Below, one piece after another: positions 51,093-59,272 of a DNA stretch of 64,000 nt. Position 1 is the first letter of the stretch. Every line of letters begins with the position of its first letter. This stretch comes from Eubacterium limosum (GTDB lineage: Bacteria > Bacillota > Clostridia > Eubacteriales > Eubacteriaceae): NCBI RefSeq assembly GCF_000807675.2, contig NZ_CP019962.1, positions 3,755,157-3,819,156 on the forward strand, read 5' to 3'. The notes below the pieces were generated by a model that searched no databases, had not been told where the DNA came from, and saw only the letters and a program-made list of their open reading frames with translations. A program made the translations under genes and the position numbers.

Positions 51093-51620
51093 TTACTTAT
51101 CCTTCTTAGGGGATAAGAACATGACCATGCTGCGGCCTTCCATTTTTGGTGGCTTGTCAACCGTACCATAATCAGTTACACGTTCAGCGAAGTCAAGTAA
51201 AACACCCCTACCCTGATCCGTATAAGCCATTTCACGGCCTCTGAAACGGATGGATACTTTGACACGATTGCCCTGTTCTAAGAACTTGATACAGTTTTTG
51301 ACTTTAACCATGATGTCGTGTTCCTCAACCCGTACAGACATACGGATTTCTTTGATAACAACCGCTTTCTGGTTTTTCTTTGCTTCTTTAACACGTCGCA
51401 TTTCTTCATAACGGAATTTACCGTAGTCCAAAATTTTGCAGACTGGCGGCTTCGCGTTAGGAGAAACCTTAACGAGATCCAGACTCTTTTCATCTGCCAT
51501 TTTTTGTGCTTCTTTGGTTGGCATAACGCCCAGCATTTCTCCGTTTGCATCAATTACGCGGACTTCTCGATCGCGGATTTCCTCGTTAATTTCGTGTTGA
51601 ACTTCTCTTGCTATAGTAAT
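51093..51620 (-). CDS. infC: Translation initiation factor IF-3 with non-AUG start
   Basis: A 175-residue IF-3: N-domain INEEIRDREVRVIDANGEMLGVMPTKEAQKMADEKSLDLVKVSPNAKPPVCKILDYGKFRYEE, a basic linker, and C-domain KEIRMSVRVEEHDIMVKVKNCIKFLEQGNRVKVSIRFRGREMAYTDQG. No ATG, GTG or TTG stands in frame between the ribosome site and the conserved core. Right behind GGAGG are ATT (51620) and ATA (51614). IF-3 genes of many bacteria use AUU for self-control, so ATT is chosen; the next upstream ATG at 51668 lies in the leader. Confidence 0.93.
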   Translation of the reverse strand: MTIAREVQHEINEEIRDREVRVIDANGEMLGVMPTKEAQKMADEKSLDLVKVSPNAKPPVCKILDYGKFRYEEMRRVKEAKKNQKAVVIKEIRMSVRVEEHDIMVKVKNCIKFLEQGNRVKVSIRFRGREMAYTDQGRGVLLDFAERVTDYGTVDKPPKMEGRSMVMFLSPKKDK

Positions 51621-51775
51621 ACACCTCCATTTATAGGAATTTATTAAAACAAAAATGCAGGTAGACATGGTCCACCTGCATTAAACAATCAATTACTTAA
51701 ATTGCTATGAACCCGCCTTGTTAGAAGACCAGGTGAGAAGTGGACACCTCTACTTTGTTTGCTTAATAAGTATAT
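51621..51775 (-). promoter_or_regulatory. L20-type leader of infC-rpmI-rplT with attenuator
   Basis: On the minus strand the leader reads GTAGAGGTGTCCACTTCTC, then ACCTGG and GGCGGGTTC. A terminator GCAGGT...ACCTGC (51679-51657) with TTTTTGTTTT comes before infC. Order and sequence fit the Firmicute L20 leader, in which L20 binds and causes termination. I recall this family from memory and did not align it. Confidence 0.75.
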
Positions 51776-51810
51776 ATCAGCCATAAATAATTGTCAAGCA
51801 CTTTTTAAAA

Positions 51811-53724
51811 TTAATCTAAAACCAGCGATTTTTGGGCAATATTCTGAGCCAGACGATATTTAAACTCATCAATTTTCAAAGTTTCCTGCTCACCGGTATC
51901 GCGGTTACGGATACTCAGACGTCCTGATTCAACTTCCTTATCCCCAATGACCAGCATGTATGGAATTTTCTGCATCTGTGCTTCACGGATACGATAGCCG
52001 ATCTTTTCATCCCTGAAATCAATTTCTACACGAATGCCTGCTTCTTCCAGTTTTGCGGCTATTTCTTTTGTAAAAGCGTCATGTGCATCGGATACCGGAA
52101 TTAGCTGTACCTGTACTGGAGCCAGCCAAAGCGGGAATTTTCCTGCGAAGTGTTCGATTAATATACCAAGGAAACGCTCAATACTGCCAAAGATCGTACG
52201 GTGCAGGATAACCGGGCGATGTCTCTCTCCATCACTGCCAACATAGGTTAAATCAAAACGTTCCGGCATCTGCATATCTAACTGGATCGTACCGCATTGC
52301 CAGGTGCGTCCAATGCTGTCTTCCAGATGGAAGTCAATCTTAGGACCATAAAACGCACCGTCTCCCGGATTCAGCTGATAATCCATTCCTTTGGCTTCAA
52401 GCGCTTCGCGCAGTGCATCTGTCGCGACTTCCCAGTCTTCATCTTTGCCAATGGCCTTCTCAGGCTTGGTAGAGAGCTCAACTTTATATTTAAAGCCAAA
52501 AATATCATAGATTTCATTTGCCAGATCAATGATTCCAATGACTTCATCCTTTACCTGATCCATAGTCAGGAAAATATGTGCATCATCCTGTGTAAAGGTA
52601 CGAACACGCATAAGGCCATGAAGTGCACCGTGAAGCTCATGGCGGTGTACCTGACCCAGCTCGCCCATGCGCAGTGGCAGCTCACGGTAGCTGTGCTGTC
52701 TTGTTTTGTAGACAAGCATACCGCCTGGGCAGTTCATTGGCTTGACAGCAAACTCCTGTCCGTCTATTTCCGTAAAATACATATTTTCTTTATAGTTGTC
52801 CCAATGGCCAGAGCGTCTCCACAAATCTGCGTTCAGCATAATCGGTGTCTTGATTTCTTTATAGCCTTTTTTCGTATGTTCACTGCGCCAGAAATTTTCA
52901 AGCTCATTACGCAGAACCATTCCCTTAGGATGGAAAAATGGAAAACCTGGCCCTTCTTCATGCATTGAGAAAAGATCTAATTCCTTACCAAGTTTACGGT
53001 GGTCACGTTTTTTAGCTTCTTCCAATCGCTGTAAGTATTCATCGAGTTCTGACTTTTTCGGGAAAGCAATCCCGTAGACACGCTGGAGCATTTTGTTATT
53101 GGCGTCGCCATGCCAGTAAGCGCCTGCAAGACTTAAAAGCTTGAAAGCCTTGATCTGAGATGCGTTTCGGATATGCGGGCCTGCACACAGATCGGCCCAT
53201 TCGCCCTGTCCATAGAATGAAATGACTGCATCCTCCGGCAAATTGTTGATCAATTCGGTTTTATAGGTTTCGCCCTCTGACTCTGCCCATTTCAGCGCAT
53301 CCTCTCTGGATTTGGTATAATACTCAATTTCCGGCGCTTCCTTAACAATTTTTTTCATTTCCTTTTCAATCTTCTCAAGATCTTCTGGGGTTAAAGTATG
53401 CTCTAAATCAATGTCATAGTAAAAACCATTGTCAATCGCCGGACCGATGGTTAACTGCGCTTCAGGCCAGAGCCGCTTGATTGCCTGAGCCATAAGATGG
53501 GACGCGGAATGCCAGAAAGCATGTTTGCCGCCTTCAGAGTCAAAGGTCAATAAATTCAGTGTGCTGTCTTCCGTAATGGGTTTGCGGATATCCACCAGCT
53601 CGCCATTTAATTCACCGGCCATTGTGTTGCGTGCTAGACCTTCGCTGATATCCTTCGCTACATCATAAACAGTGATACCAGGTTCATACTGTTTAACAGA
53701 ACCGTCTTTTAAAGTTATGTTCAT
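51811..53724 (-). CDS. thrS: Threonyl-tRNA synthetase
   Basis: A 637-residue class-II synthetase. The TGS domain (MNITLKDGSVKQYEPGITVYDVAKDIS, 1-60) and the editing domain with HSASHLMAQAIKRLWPEA (HxxxH, about 74) come first. The catalytic core includes MNCPGGMLVYKTRQHSYRELPLRMGELGQVHRHELHGALHGLMRVRTFTQDDAHIF (motif 2, Zn Cys about 334) and RPVILHRTIFGSIERFLGILIEHFAG (motif 3). The C-terminal anticodon domain starts at LAPVQVQLIPVSD. The ATG follows ATGGAGGTAATC. A T-box lies upstream. Confidence 0.97.
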   Translation of the reverse strand: MNITLKDGSVKQYEPGITVYDVAKDISEGLARNTMAGELNGELVDIRKPITEDSTLNLLTFDSEGGKHAFWHSASHLMAQAIKRLWPEAQLTIGPAIDNGFYYDIDLEHTLTPEDLEKIEKEMKKIVKEAPEIEYYTKSREDALKWAESEGETYKTELINNLPEDAVISFYGQGEWADLCAGPHIRNASQIKAFKLLSLAGAYWHGDANNKMLQRVYGIAFPKKSELDEYLQRLEEAKKRDHRKLGKELDLFSMHEEGPGFPFFHPKGMVLRNELENFWRSEHTKKGYKEIKTPIMLNADLWRRSGHWDNYKENMYFTEIDGQEFAVKPMNCPGGMLVYKTRQHSYRELPLRMGELGQVHRHELHGALHGLMRVRTFTQDDAHIFLTMDQVKDEVIGIIDLANEIYDIFGFKYKVELSTKPEKAIGKDEDWEVATDALREALEAKGMDYQLNPGDGAFYGPKIDFHLEDSIGRTWQCGTIQLDMQMPERFDLTYVGSDGERHRPVILHRTIFGSIERFLGILIEHFAGKFPLWLAPVQVQLIPVSDAHDAFTKEIAAKLEEAGIRVEIDFRDEKIGYRIREAQMQKIPYMLVIGDKEVESGRLSIRNRDTGEQETLKIDEFKYRLAQNIAQKSLVLD

Positions 53725-53796
53725 AAGATTACCTCCATAAAATTGATACGTTAATATTGATTAAATAAATATTTTTTCTGAATGGGGCGGAATATC

Positions 53797-54015
53797 AAAA
53801 ACGTCCCATTGTCTACGACAATGGGACGTTCATTACGCGGTTCCACCCAAATTGGTATACATGGTATACCCACTCTGATACTGATAACGGACAGTGTTCC
53901 GGTACTGCATTTGACAGCCAACTCGTGGGATGGTCTTCAATTAAATATCGGTTGCGACAATTCCAGCACCATGCCTGCTCTCTGTAACCTTCATTTAACT
54001 TACTCTTCCCAGTCA
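53797..54015 (-). promoter_or_regulatory. T-box leader of thrS
   Basis: The minus strand shows the stem I AGAGAG motif near 53980, an ACC (53952-53950) that fits a Thr specifier, the bulge GGGTGGAACCGCG (53848-53836), and a terminator ACGTCCCATTGTC/GACAATGGGACGT ending in TTTTTGA. The remaining bases of this 470-bp gap hold the DUF445 promoter and are otherwise AT-rich and empty. Confidence 0.92.
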
Positions 54016-54126
54016 TCATCTTTAAATGTTTAATTTATACACAGTATACCCCTAAACACCAAAAGATTCAACACCTTTTTGAAAATATTTATGTAAATTT
54101 AAATGGTTTTAAGTTAAACTTGAGGA

Positions 54127-54155
54127 TGGACATTTATGAGCGTCATCGTTATAAT
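54127..54155 (+). promoter_or_regulatory. Promoter of the DUF445 gene
   Basis: TGGACA (54127-54132), 17-base spacer, TATAAT (54150-54155). Confidence 0.6.
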
Positions 54156-54194
54156 ACTATAATAACCAATCATTCTATTAAAGGAGCGATCATA

Positions 54195-55091
54195 TTGGAT
54201 CTACACTTTCTAATCGGCCCTTTGGTCGGTGCTGTTATCGGTCTTATCACCAACGGGATTGCCATACGCATGTTATTCCGGCCACTGAAGCCTGTCAAAA
54301 TTTTAGGATGGACGCTTCCCTTCACACCGGGGATCATTCCAAAAGAAAAACCGCGAATCGCAAAATCTGTGGGGGCTGTCATTGGATCTACACTTGTAAA
54401 TGAAGAAGTTCTGAGCCGCGGGCTTCTGTCACCGGAAATGGATGCTAAAATCAGCGGCTACATCGATCATAAAATCGAGGCTTATAAAGACAGCCCTATG
54501 ACCATTCGCGAAATTATTATTCACTATACCGACGAGGAAAAAACAGAAGCGCTGACAAATACAATTACTGAAAAGGCAACTGCACTGCTGTATCGTAAGG
54601 TATGCCAGATGGACGTCGGCGATATGGTAGCCGATGCCGCGATGGATGAAATCAAGAATAATTCGTTGTTTTCAGCTTTTTCTTTTATGGTCAGTGATAA
54701 CACCATGATCGGTATCCGTGAAAAGCTTAAGGATACGGTCAACAACATGGTCTTTGAGCGCGGCGAGGAAATGATCTGCAATCTGGTAGACCGCGAGAGC
54801 CATGAAATACTGGATTACAGTATGGCTGAGCTCTACGATCGTTTCGGTTCAAGTGTACCGAAGGTAAAAGAGAGTCTGCTTAAGGCCTATCACAATCTGG
54901 TCGAAAACAACTTATCCAAGGCGCTCATCGCTTTGGATATTCCTCAGCTGGTAGAAGACCAAATCAATGGCTTTGACGTGTTGGAGATGGAGAAAATCAT
55001 TTTGAGCATCATGAAAAAAGAATTGAATGCCATCATATGGCTCGGCGGTCTGCTGGGGATGATTATGGGATTTGTAATGAATTTCTTTTAA
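54195..55091 (+). CDS. DUF445 membrane-anchored protein
   Basis: A 298-residue protein of the DUF445 (YheB-type) family. An N-terminal hydrophobic helix DLHFLIGPLVGAVIGLITNGIAIRMLFRPLKP is followed by the family's PFTPGIIPKEKPRIAKSVGAVIGSTLVNEEVL. A long helical, acidic middle and a C-terminal helix IIWLGGLLGMIMGFVMNFF close it. It is probably a hairpin with both ends in the membrane. Function unknown. TTG at 54195 follows AAAGGAG at 8 bases; the ATG-started frame from 54120 would add residues lacking a ribosome site and overlapping the promoter. Confidence 0.82.
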   Translation: MDLHFLIGPLVGAVIGLITNGIAIRMLFRPLKPVKILGWTLPFTPGIIPKEKPRIAKSVGAVIGSTLVNEEVLSRGLLSPEMDAKISGYIDHKIEAYKDSPMTIREIIIHYTDEEKTEALTNTITEKATALLYRKVCQMDVGDMVADAAMDEIKNNSLFSAFSFMVSDNTMIGIREKLKDTVNNMVFERGEEMICNLVDRESHEILDYSMAELYDRFGSSVPKVKESLLKAYHNLVENNLSKALIALDIPQLVEDQINGFDVLEMEKIILSIMKKELNAIIWLGGLLGMIMGFVMNFF

Positions 55092-55096
55092 AGTGT

Positions 55097-55132
55097 AAAA
55101 ACGGTTCCGGAAAATGCCAGAACCGTTTTTTA
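55097..55132 (+). terminator. Terminator after the DUF445 gene
   Basis: AAAACGGTTC/GAACCGTTTT with a 12-base interior and TTTT run. Confidence 0.85.
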
Positions 55133-55181
55133 TTGCTTTATTTTGTCCTAAAAGGGTATTCTAAAAGAAAACCCTTAAGGA

Positions 55182-57032
55182 GTGATTTCAATTTTAAAAG
55201 CCATCAAAAATTTCTTTAAGGCATTGCCCAAAACATTGCCAGCCATTATCTTCGGTTTGTTTCTTATGGGAACGGTCATTCTGCTTTTCGGCAGAAATAA
55301 TGCGGTTATCGCTCTTGTTTTTCTCTTATACACGCAGACCATGGCTAAAACTCGCCTCTCCATTGTCAACATGCTCCTCGATTCTCTTTGGTTGGTTGGC
55401 TACGCCATTCTAGGGACTCTGGTCTCCATGCATTTTGCAACATTGATTATTATAGGATTTCTGCTGATTTTCTTTTTGATCTATGCCGATGCCAATGAGT
55501 TTTTGAAAACAAACTATTACATCCCCGGTATGGCATTTATCCTAGTACAGATCAGCCCTGGGACACTGGCAGACCTCCCAATCCGTATATTGGCACTTCT
55601 TTATTGTCTGGTCATCTGTATTGGAATAAGCATACTGTTGCAAAAGCGTCAAAAGGCAGGCCCCTTCAATCCCCTTGTAAAGGAAGCGCTCAGCTGCACA
55701 GGTGCTGGATTTAGAACGCTGGGACAAGAAAAAAACTCCAAAGACGAAGCGGTTGGTAAAAAAATTGATGCTCTGTCTCTGAAGCTGAGCAGTAATATTT
55801 ATCCCGCTGTTTTCAGACAAATGGGACTCATGAATGGCAGCCAGAAATATTCTTATGGCTTGATGCTCTGCCTCGAACAACTCGGACAGGTGCTGCAGTC
55901 CTTAAGTGCTTCTGTAAAAGAGCTTTCGGAAGTTGATCAGGCTCAATTCTCTATTTTAGGTCAACGGCTGGAGGCGGCCGTTGATCCCAAAGCACTGGCG
56001 GCAGATTTACAGGCATTTTTGAAAAAAACCACTTTAAGTACCGACCAGATAAATCAGGAACTGTTGCTGGTGTTGGAATCCCTTCGGGAGCGTCTGATGG
56101 ATGACTGTCATTACAGGGATCTCAACACTTCCATTAAGACGGGACTCCAATATAAAGCCTTTACACTGCAGCATCGGTTCAGCCTTGATTTTTTCCAGAT
56201 GCGTTTCGCACTCCAGACTGCTGTTATTGTCACCGTCTGCACCATCATTGCACACTTTATCCCCCATTGGTTTAATATTCCTCTCCATGAATGGCACGGC
56301 TACTGGATACCACTTATGGGTTATTTATCTTCCAGCATTTACATCCGTGACACACTAAAAAAAGCAGCTTATAAAGTGAGCGGTACAATTCTGGGAATGC
56401 TATTTTTTATTCTTGTCACACAATATATTCCCGCCTCAATACGACTGCCGCTCACCGTTGCAGTCGGGCTGGTTTTTATGCTGACCATAAAAAGTTCAAT
56501 TGTCAGCACCATGATCAGTACACAAATGACCTCCGTTATGTTTTTACCCCAGCTGGGCGTCATGGATCTGGTGTTATTTCGAGTATTCTGTGTTATCGGC
56601 GGTGTCTCTATCGCTGTACTTGGGGGGATTTTCATATTTAGAACACGCAAACAGGATGTCTTCCGATATGAGCTCACGAGTCTTTTTAAATCAGATTTAT
56701 TTATTCTTTATAATCTGTGGAACCTGGCTGAAAAGCAGGAGGCTGGTCCCTTGCTTTACGAAAACCTGTTAAACCTCCATCTGGTCAGCAATCAGCTGGA
56801 GAGCCTGTCAGAAGATCAAAAGCTTATATCAAAAGAATCCTTTAAAAAAATAATGGATAAAAGCCGTCATTTTTTAGCATCAGCTGTTCATTTAAGCATG
56901 TACTTAAGCTTAAAAGGCGTTTCTCCAGAAAAATGGCAACACATTAAAACTGAAATTCACAGAGCTGGCGAAACACTTAAAAGGGCTTTTGAAACCACAA
57001 AGATTCCTTCAGAAAAAACTGGACAGGCTTGA
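55182..57032 (+). CDS. FUSC/aromatic-acid-exporter-like membrane protein
   Basis: A 616-residue protein with two blocks of about six membrane helices, at residues about 15-150 and about 345-500, each followed by a soluble helical domain. This is the duplicated FUSC/YccS-type architecture: AVIALVFLLYTQTMAKTRLSIVNMLLDSLWLVG in block one and HEWHGYWIPLMGYLSSSIYIRDTLKKAAYKVSGTILGMLF in block two, the latter with the family's basic R-x-x-G turn. Probable efflux of aromatic acids or similar, unproven. The start is unclear: GTG 55182 touches AAGGAG, whereas ATT 55191 is well spaced. Confidence 0.8.
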   Translation: MISILKAIKNFFKALPKTLPAIIFGLFLMGTVILLFGRNNAVIALVFLLYTQTMAKTRLSIVNMLLDSLWLVGYAILGTLVSMHFATLIIIGFLLIFFLIYADANEFLKTNYYIPGMAFILVQISPGTLADLPIRILALLYCLVICIGISILLQKRQKAGPFNPLVKEALSCTGAGFRTLGQEKNSKDEAVGKKIDALSLKLSSNIYPAVFRQMGLMNGSQKYSYGLMLCLEQLGQVLQSLSASVKELSEVDQAQFSILGQRLEAAVDPKALAADLQAFLKKTTLSTDQINQELLLVLESLRERLMDDCHYRDLNTSIKTGLQYKAFTLQHRFSLDFFQMRFALQTAVIVTVCTIIAHFIPHWFNIPLHEWHGYWIPLMGYLSSSIYIRDTLKKAAYKVSGTILGMLFFILVTQYIPASIRLPLTVAVGLVFMLTIKSSIVSTMISTQMTSVMFLPQLGVMDLVLFRVFCVIGGVSIAVLGGIFIFRTRKQDVFRYELTSLFKSDLFILYNLWNLAEKQEAGPLLYENLLNLHLVSNQLESLSEDQKLISKESFKKIMDKSRHFLASAVHLSMYLSLKGVSPEKWQHIKTEIHRAGETLKRAFETTKIPSEKTGQA

Positions 57033-57074
57033 ATCTCTTTTCAAAAAAAGCTATAATAAAAATAGAATCATACA

Positions 57075-57157
57075 AGGGGAGCTCGCCGCAGCGGGCTGAG
57101 AGGAAGCTCTGTCGCTTCGACTCAAAACCTGATTTGGATAATGCCAACGTAGGGACA
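57075..57157 (+). promoter_or_regulatory. TPP riboswitch (THI box)
   Basis: GGGGAGC, then GGGCTGAGAGGAAGC, and ACCTGATTTGGATAATGCCAACGTAGGGA: the CUGAGA and ACCUGAUN-GGAUAAUGCCA-CGUAGGGA motifs of the thiamine pyrophosphate aptamer are intact. It controls thiW by the terminator at 57171. Confidence 0.97.
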
Positions 57158-57170
57158 ACATCGTATTTTA

Positions 57171-57203
57171 TGGGGTACGCCACGTAGGCGTATCCCATTT
57201 TTT
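57171..57203 (+). terminator. TPP-riboswitch terminator
   Basis: An 11-bp stem TGGGGTACGCC/GGCGTATCCCA (one G-U), 5-base loop, then TTTTTT. Confidence 0.9.
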
Positions 57204-57220
57204 GTCTGGAGGCTTCTATT

Positions 57221-57739
57221 ATGGAAAAAAATCGTACGCAAAAATTGACAATGGCCAGTATTCTTATTGCTGTAGGGGTTGTCTGCTCACCCTTCAGTAT
57301 TCCTTTGGGGGCGGCGCGCTGTTTTCCGGTTCAGCATATGGTCAATATTCTCTCAGCAGTATTCCTCGGTCCTTTTTATGGCGTTTCAATGGCTTTTATC
57401 ACCAGTCTTATCCGGGTAATGCTTGGAACCGGCAGTCTTCTGGCCTTCCCCGGTAGTATGTGCGGCGCGCTTCTCTGCGGTTTGGTGTTTCGTTATACTG
57501 AAAAGCTGACCTTCACCTATCTTGGCGAACTTTTGGGCACCAGCATCCTCGGGGCACTTGCGGCTTACCCGATTGCGACTATCGTCATGGGAAAGGAAGC
57601 AGCTCTATTCGCCTACGTAATACCTTTTTTCATCAGCTGTATCGGCGGTGTGGTTCTTGGGGCTGTCCTGGTTGCAGCCATTCAGAAAACTGGTATTATG
57701 AGCCATATTCTAAATGATAAATCCAGGCAGCAACAATAA
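57221..57739 (+). CDS. thiW: ECF thiazole/thiamin-precursor transporter S component
   Basis: A 172-residue, six-helix S-component. KLTMASILIAVGVVCSPFSIPLGAARCFPVQHMVNILSAVFLGPFYGVSMAFITSLIRVMLGTGSLLAFPGSMCGALLCGLVFRY is the characteristic ThiW start, with Gly/Ala-rich helix 1 for docking to the T subunit. The TPP riboswitch directly upstream backs import of the hydroxyethylthiazole part. No thiM/thiE follow; the shared A and T subunits are elsewhere. The ATG follows CTGGAGG. Confidence 0.93.
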   Translation: MEKNRTQKLTMASILIAVGVVCSPFSIPLGAARCFPVQHMVNILSAVFLGPFYGVSMAFITSLIRVMLGTGSLLAFPGSMCGALLCGLVFRYTEKLTFTYLGELLGTSILGALAAYPIATIVMGKEAALFAYVIPFFISCIGGVVLGAVLVAAIQKTGIMSHILNDKSRQQQ

Positions 57740-57772
57740 AGCTTTAATCTGCCTGATGCTTGGAATTAATGC

Positions 57773-57801
57773 TTGCACAAAGAGATGAAATCGATTATAA
57801 T
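57773..57801 (+). promoter_or_regulatory. Promoter of the orphan small RNA
   Basis: TTGCAC (57773-57778), 17-base spacer, TATAAT (57796-57801): close to the sigma-A consensus, with no open reading frame after it on this strand. Confidence 0.65.
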
Positions 57802-57807
57802 GGAACA

Positions 57808-57904
57808 AATATCACATTGTAGTGAAGCTTACCATTTCACTACACCTGCTTTTTGCAGCAGAGCTTCATACCTTTTGTCGGGACCTGTAAAGGTCCCATT
57901 TTTT
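57808..57904 (+). ncRNA. Probable orphan structured small RNA, about 97 nt
   Basis: It is bracketed by a strong promoter and an intrinsic terminator (GGGACCT/AGGTCCC, GTAA loop, six T). In between are a GTAGTGAA/TTCACTAC hairpin (57819-57843) and CTGC-TTTTT-GCAG. The GAAGCT in the first hairpin can also pair with AGCTTC at 57862-57867, suggesting a pseudoknot or a switch. The only next gene is on the opposite strand and its stop overlaps the terminator. I recognise no known RNA family. Confidence 0.55.
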
Positions 57905-58268
57905 ATGCTGTCATCTCTTTCATTTTAAGCGCTTCAAAGGTTTCCACACTAAGGACATGCTCCAATCGGCAAGCATCCCGTTCAGCCGTTTGGGTTGATA
58001 TTCCCAGAAAATAGACAAGAAAATCACGAATACGCAGATAGCGCTCATAAATATTTAATGCCCTTTTGAGTCCCGTCTGTGTTAAACAAACATTATTACT
58101 CTTCACGCTGACCAGATCACTCTCCTCCAAAAGCTTAATCATATAGCTGACACTGGCTTTGGTATAGCCCAGAAAATCGGCTATATCTGTTTTTCGCACT
58201 TTATCGAGTCGCTGATGAAGAATCAGAATAGCCTTCAGATAATTTTCTCCTGCTGAATAATTTGACAT
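57903..58268 (-). CDS. DtxR/MntR-family metal-dependent regulator
   Basis: A 121-residue protein. The winged helix is AGENYLKAILILHQRLDKVRKTDIADFLGYTKASVSYMIKLLEESDLVSVKSNNVCLTQTGLKRALNIYERYLRIRDFLVYFLGISTQTAERDACRLEHVLSVETFEAL: the YLKAI start, the recognition helix and the HRHRLxE-like metal segment of the DtxR/MntR family (here IYERYLRIRDFLVYFLG and CRLEHVLS). It is short, without an SH3 domain, like MntR. It may sense Mn2+ or Fe2+. ATG at 58268 after GAGGAG is preferred to 58304. Confidence 0.85.
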   Translation of the reverse strand: MSNYSAGENYLKAILILHQRLDKVRKTDIADFLGYTKASVSYMIKLLEESDLVSVKSNNVCLTQTGLKRALNIYERYLRIRDFLVYFLGISTQTAERDACRLEHVLSVETFEALKMKEMTA

Positions 58269-58295
58269 GGATAATCTCCTCACTTTGTATTCGAG

Positions 58296-58360
58296 TGAAT
58301 TCATTCATTTATAGGATAACCCAGCTTGATTTTATTGTCAATAAAAAATGAATATATTCA
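58296..58360 (-). promoter_or_regulatory. DtxR-gene promoter with two TGAATNNATTCA operators
   Basis: Minus strand: TTGACA (58341-58336), 17-base spacer, TATCCT (58318-58313). Palindromes TGAATTCATTCA (58296-58307) and TGAATATATTCA (58349-58360) flank it and match the site in the neighbouring TetR promoter. Confidence 0.7.
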
Positions 58361-58377
58361 CTCATTAAAGAATGAAA

Positions 58378-58406
58378 AAGCCGCTCAGTTTTTACCAAGC
58401 GGCTTC
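58378..58406 (-). terminator. Terminator of the TetR-family gene at 58412
   Basis: AAGCCGCT/AGCGGCTT with a 12-base loop and TTTTTCATT on the minus strand. Confidence 0.8.
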
Positions 58407-58411
58407 ACAAA

Positions 58412-59098
58412 TCAGTTTTTATTCTTCTCATCCCATACCAGCAGCTGTTCAGGGTTGTCAATTTTTAACAGGTCGACCAGCATTTTTCGGATGAAGATAA
58501 CGAAATGGTGTATGTAAGCTTCAATATTTTCTGCTGGAATCTCCTCATGAAAGGTGTGCAGCATACCAAAAACGATAAACCTTGTGGTCGTCTCCGGGTT
58601 TTCACAATGAAATGTCCCCTCACGAATTCCTTGTTGTATAACCGGAATCAGATCTTCCACCATTTTAGCCGCTACCTTATCAATTCGGCTGGCTCTTATT
58701 TCACTGTTTTCGTGATAGTTTGCTTCAAACTCCTTATGCTTCAGAGTATAATCAAAAAGATATTGTATAAAATAATGAAGCTTATCAACCGCAGGCATAT
58801 CAGGTTCATTGAGAATCTGAGTCTCGCGGAGCGATTCGGTCGCATAGAACTCACAGGCGGCTTCAAAAATATCTGTTTTCGATTTAAAATATCTGTAACA
58901 CAGCCCCACAGATACATTCATCTGTGCCGCAATATCCTGAATCGTGGTATTTTCAAACCCCTTCTCAGAAAACAGCCCAAAGGCCGTTCGAATAATTTCC
59001 TGACGGCGCTCCATCGGTTTTTTTGATATGCGCGGGCGGGTTGGGCTGTTGGGTGCGCTTCCTCTATGATTATGCATATGATTTCGGCGTTGTGACAT
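58412..59098 (-). CDS. TetR/AcrR-family regulator
   Basis: A 228-residue TetR protein with a 25-residue basic, disordered N-terminal tail (MSQRRNHMHNHRGSAPNSPTRPRISKKPMERR). The helix-turn-helix follows: IIRTAFGLFSEKGFENTTIQDIAAQMNVSVGLCYRYFKSKTDIFEAA (about 34-80). The ligand domain is typical in size, but the ligand is unknown. ATG at 59098 follows GGAGG. Its promoter and that of the DtxR gene share the palindrome TGAATNNATTCA, so it probably controls both. Confidence 0.87.
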   Translation of the reverse strand: MSQRRNHMHNHRGSAPNSPTRPRISKKPMERRQEIIRTAFGLFSEKGFENTTIQDIAAQMNVSVGLCYRYFKSKTDIFEAACEFYATESLRETQILNEPDMPAVDKLHYFIQYLFDYTLKHKEFEANYHENSEIRASRIDKVAAKMVEDLIPVIQQGIREGTFHCENPETTTRFIVFGMLHTFHEEIPAENIEAYIHHFVIFIRKMLVDLLKIDNPEQLLVWDEKNKN

Positions 59099-59120
59099 AA
59101 TAGGCCTCCAGTAGTATCAG

Positions 59121-59132
59121 TGAATAAATTCA
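59121..59132. promoter_or_regulatory. TetR operator in its own promoter region
   Basis: TGAATAAATTCA, same pattern as the two sites at 58296 and 58349, 23 bases ahead of the start. Confidence 0.65.
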
Positions 59133-59272
59133 TTATTGCCGACTTTAACGGCTTTGTCAAGATTTTTAAAAACATACTATTTACCTATAATGACAGAACG
59201 GGACAAATAAATATTGCTTTCTGCTCCTTTGTGATATAATGCTATCATTAGATTACATAAAAGGAGCACTTT

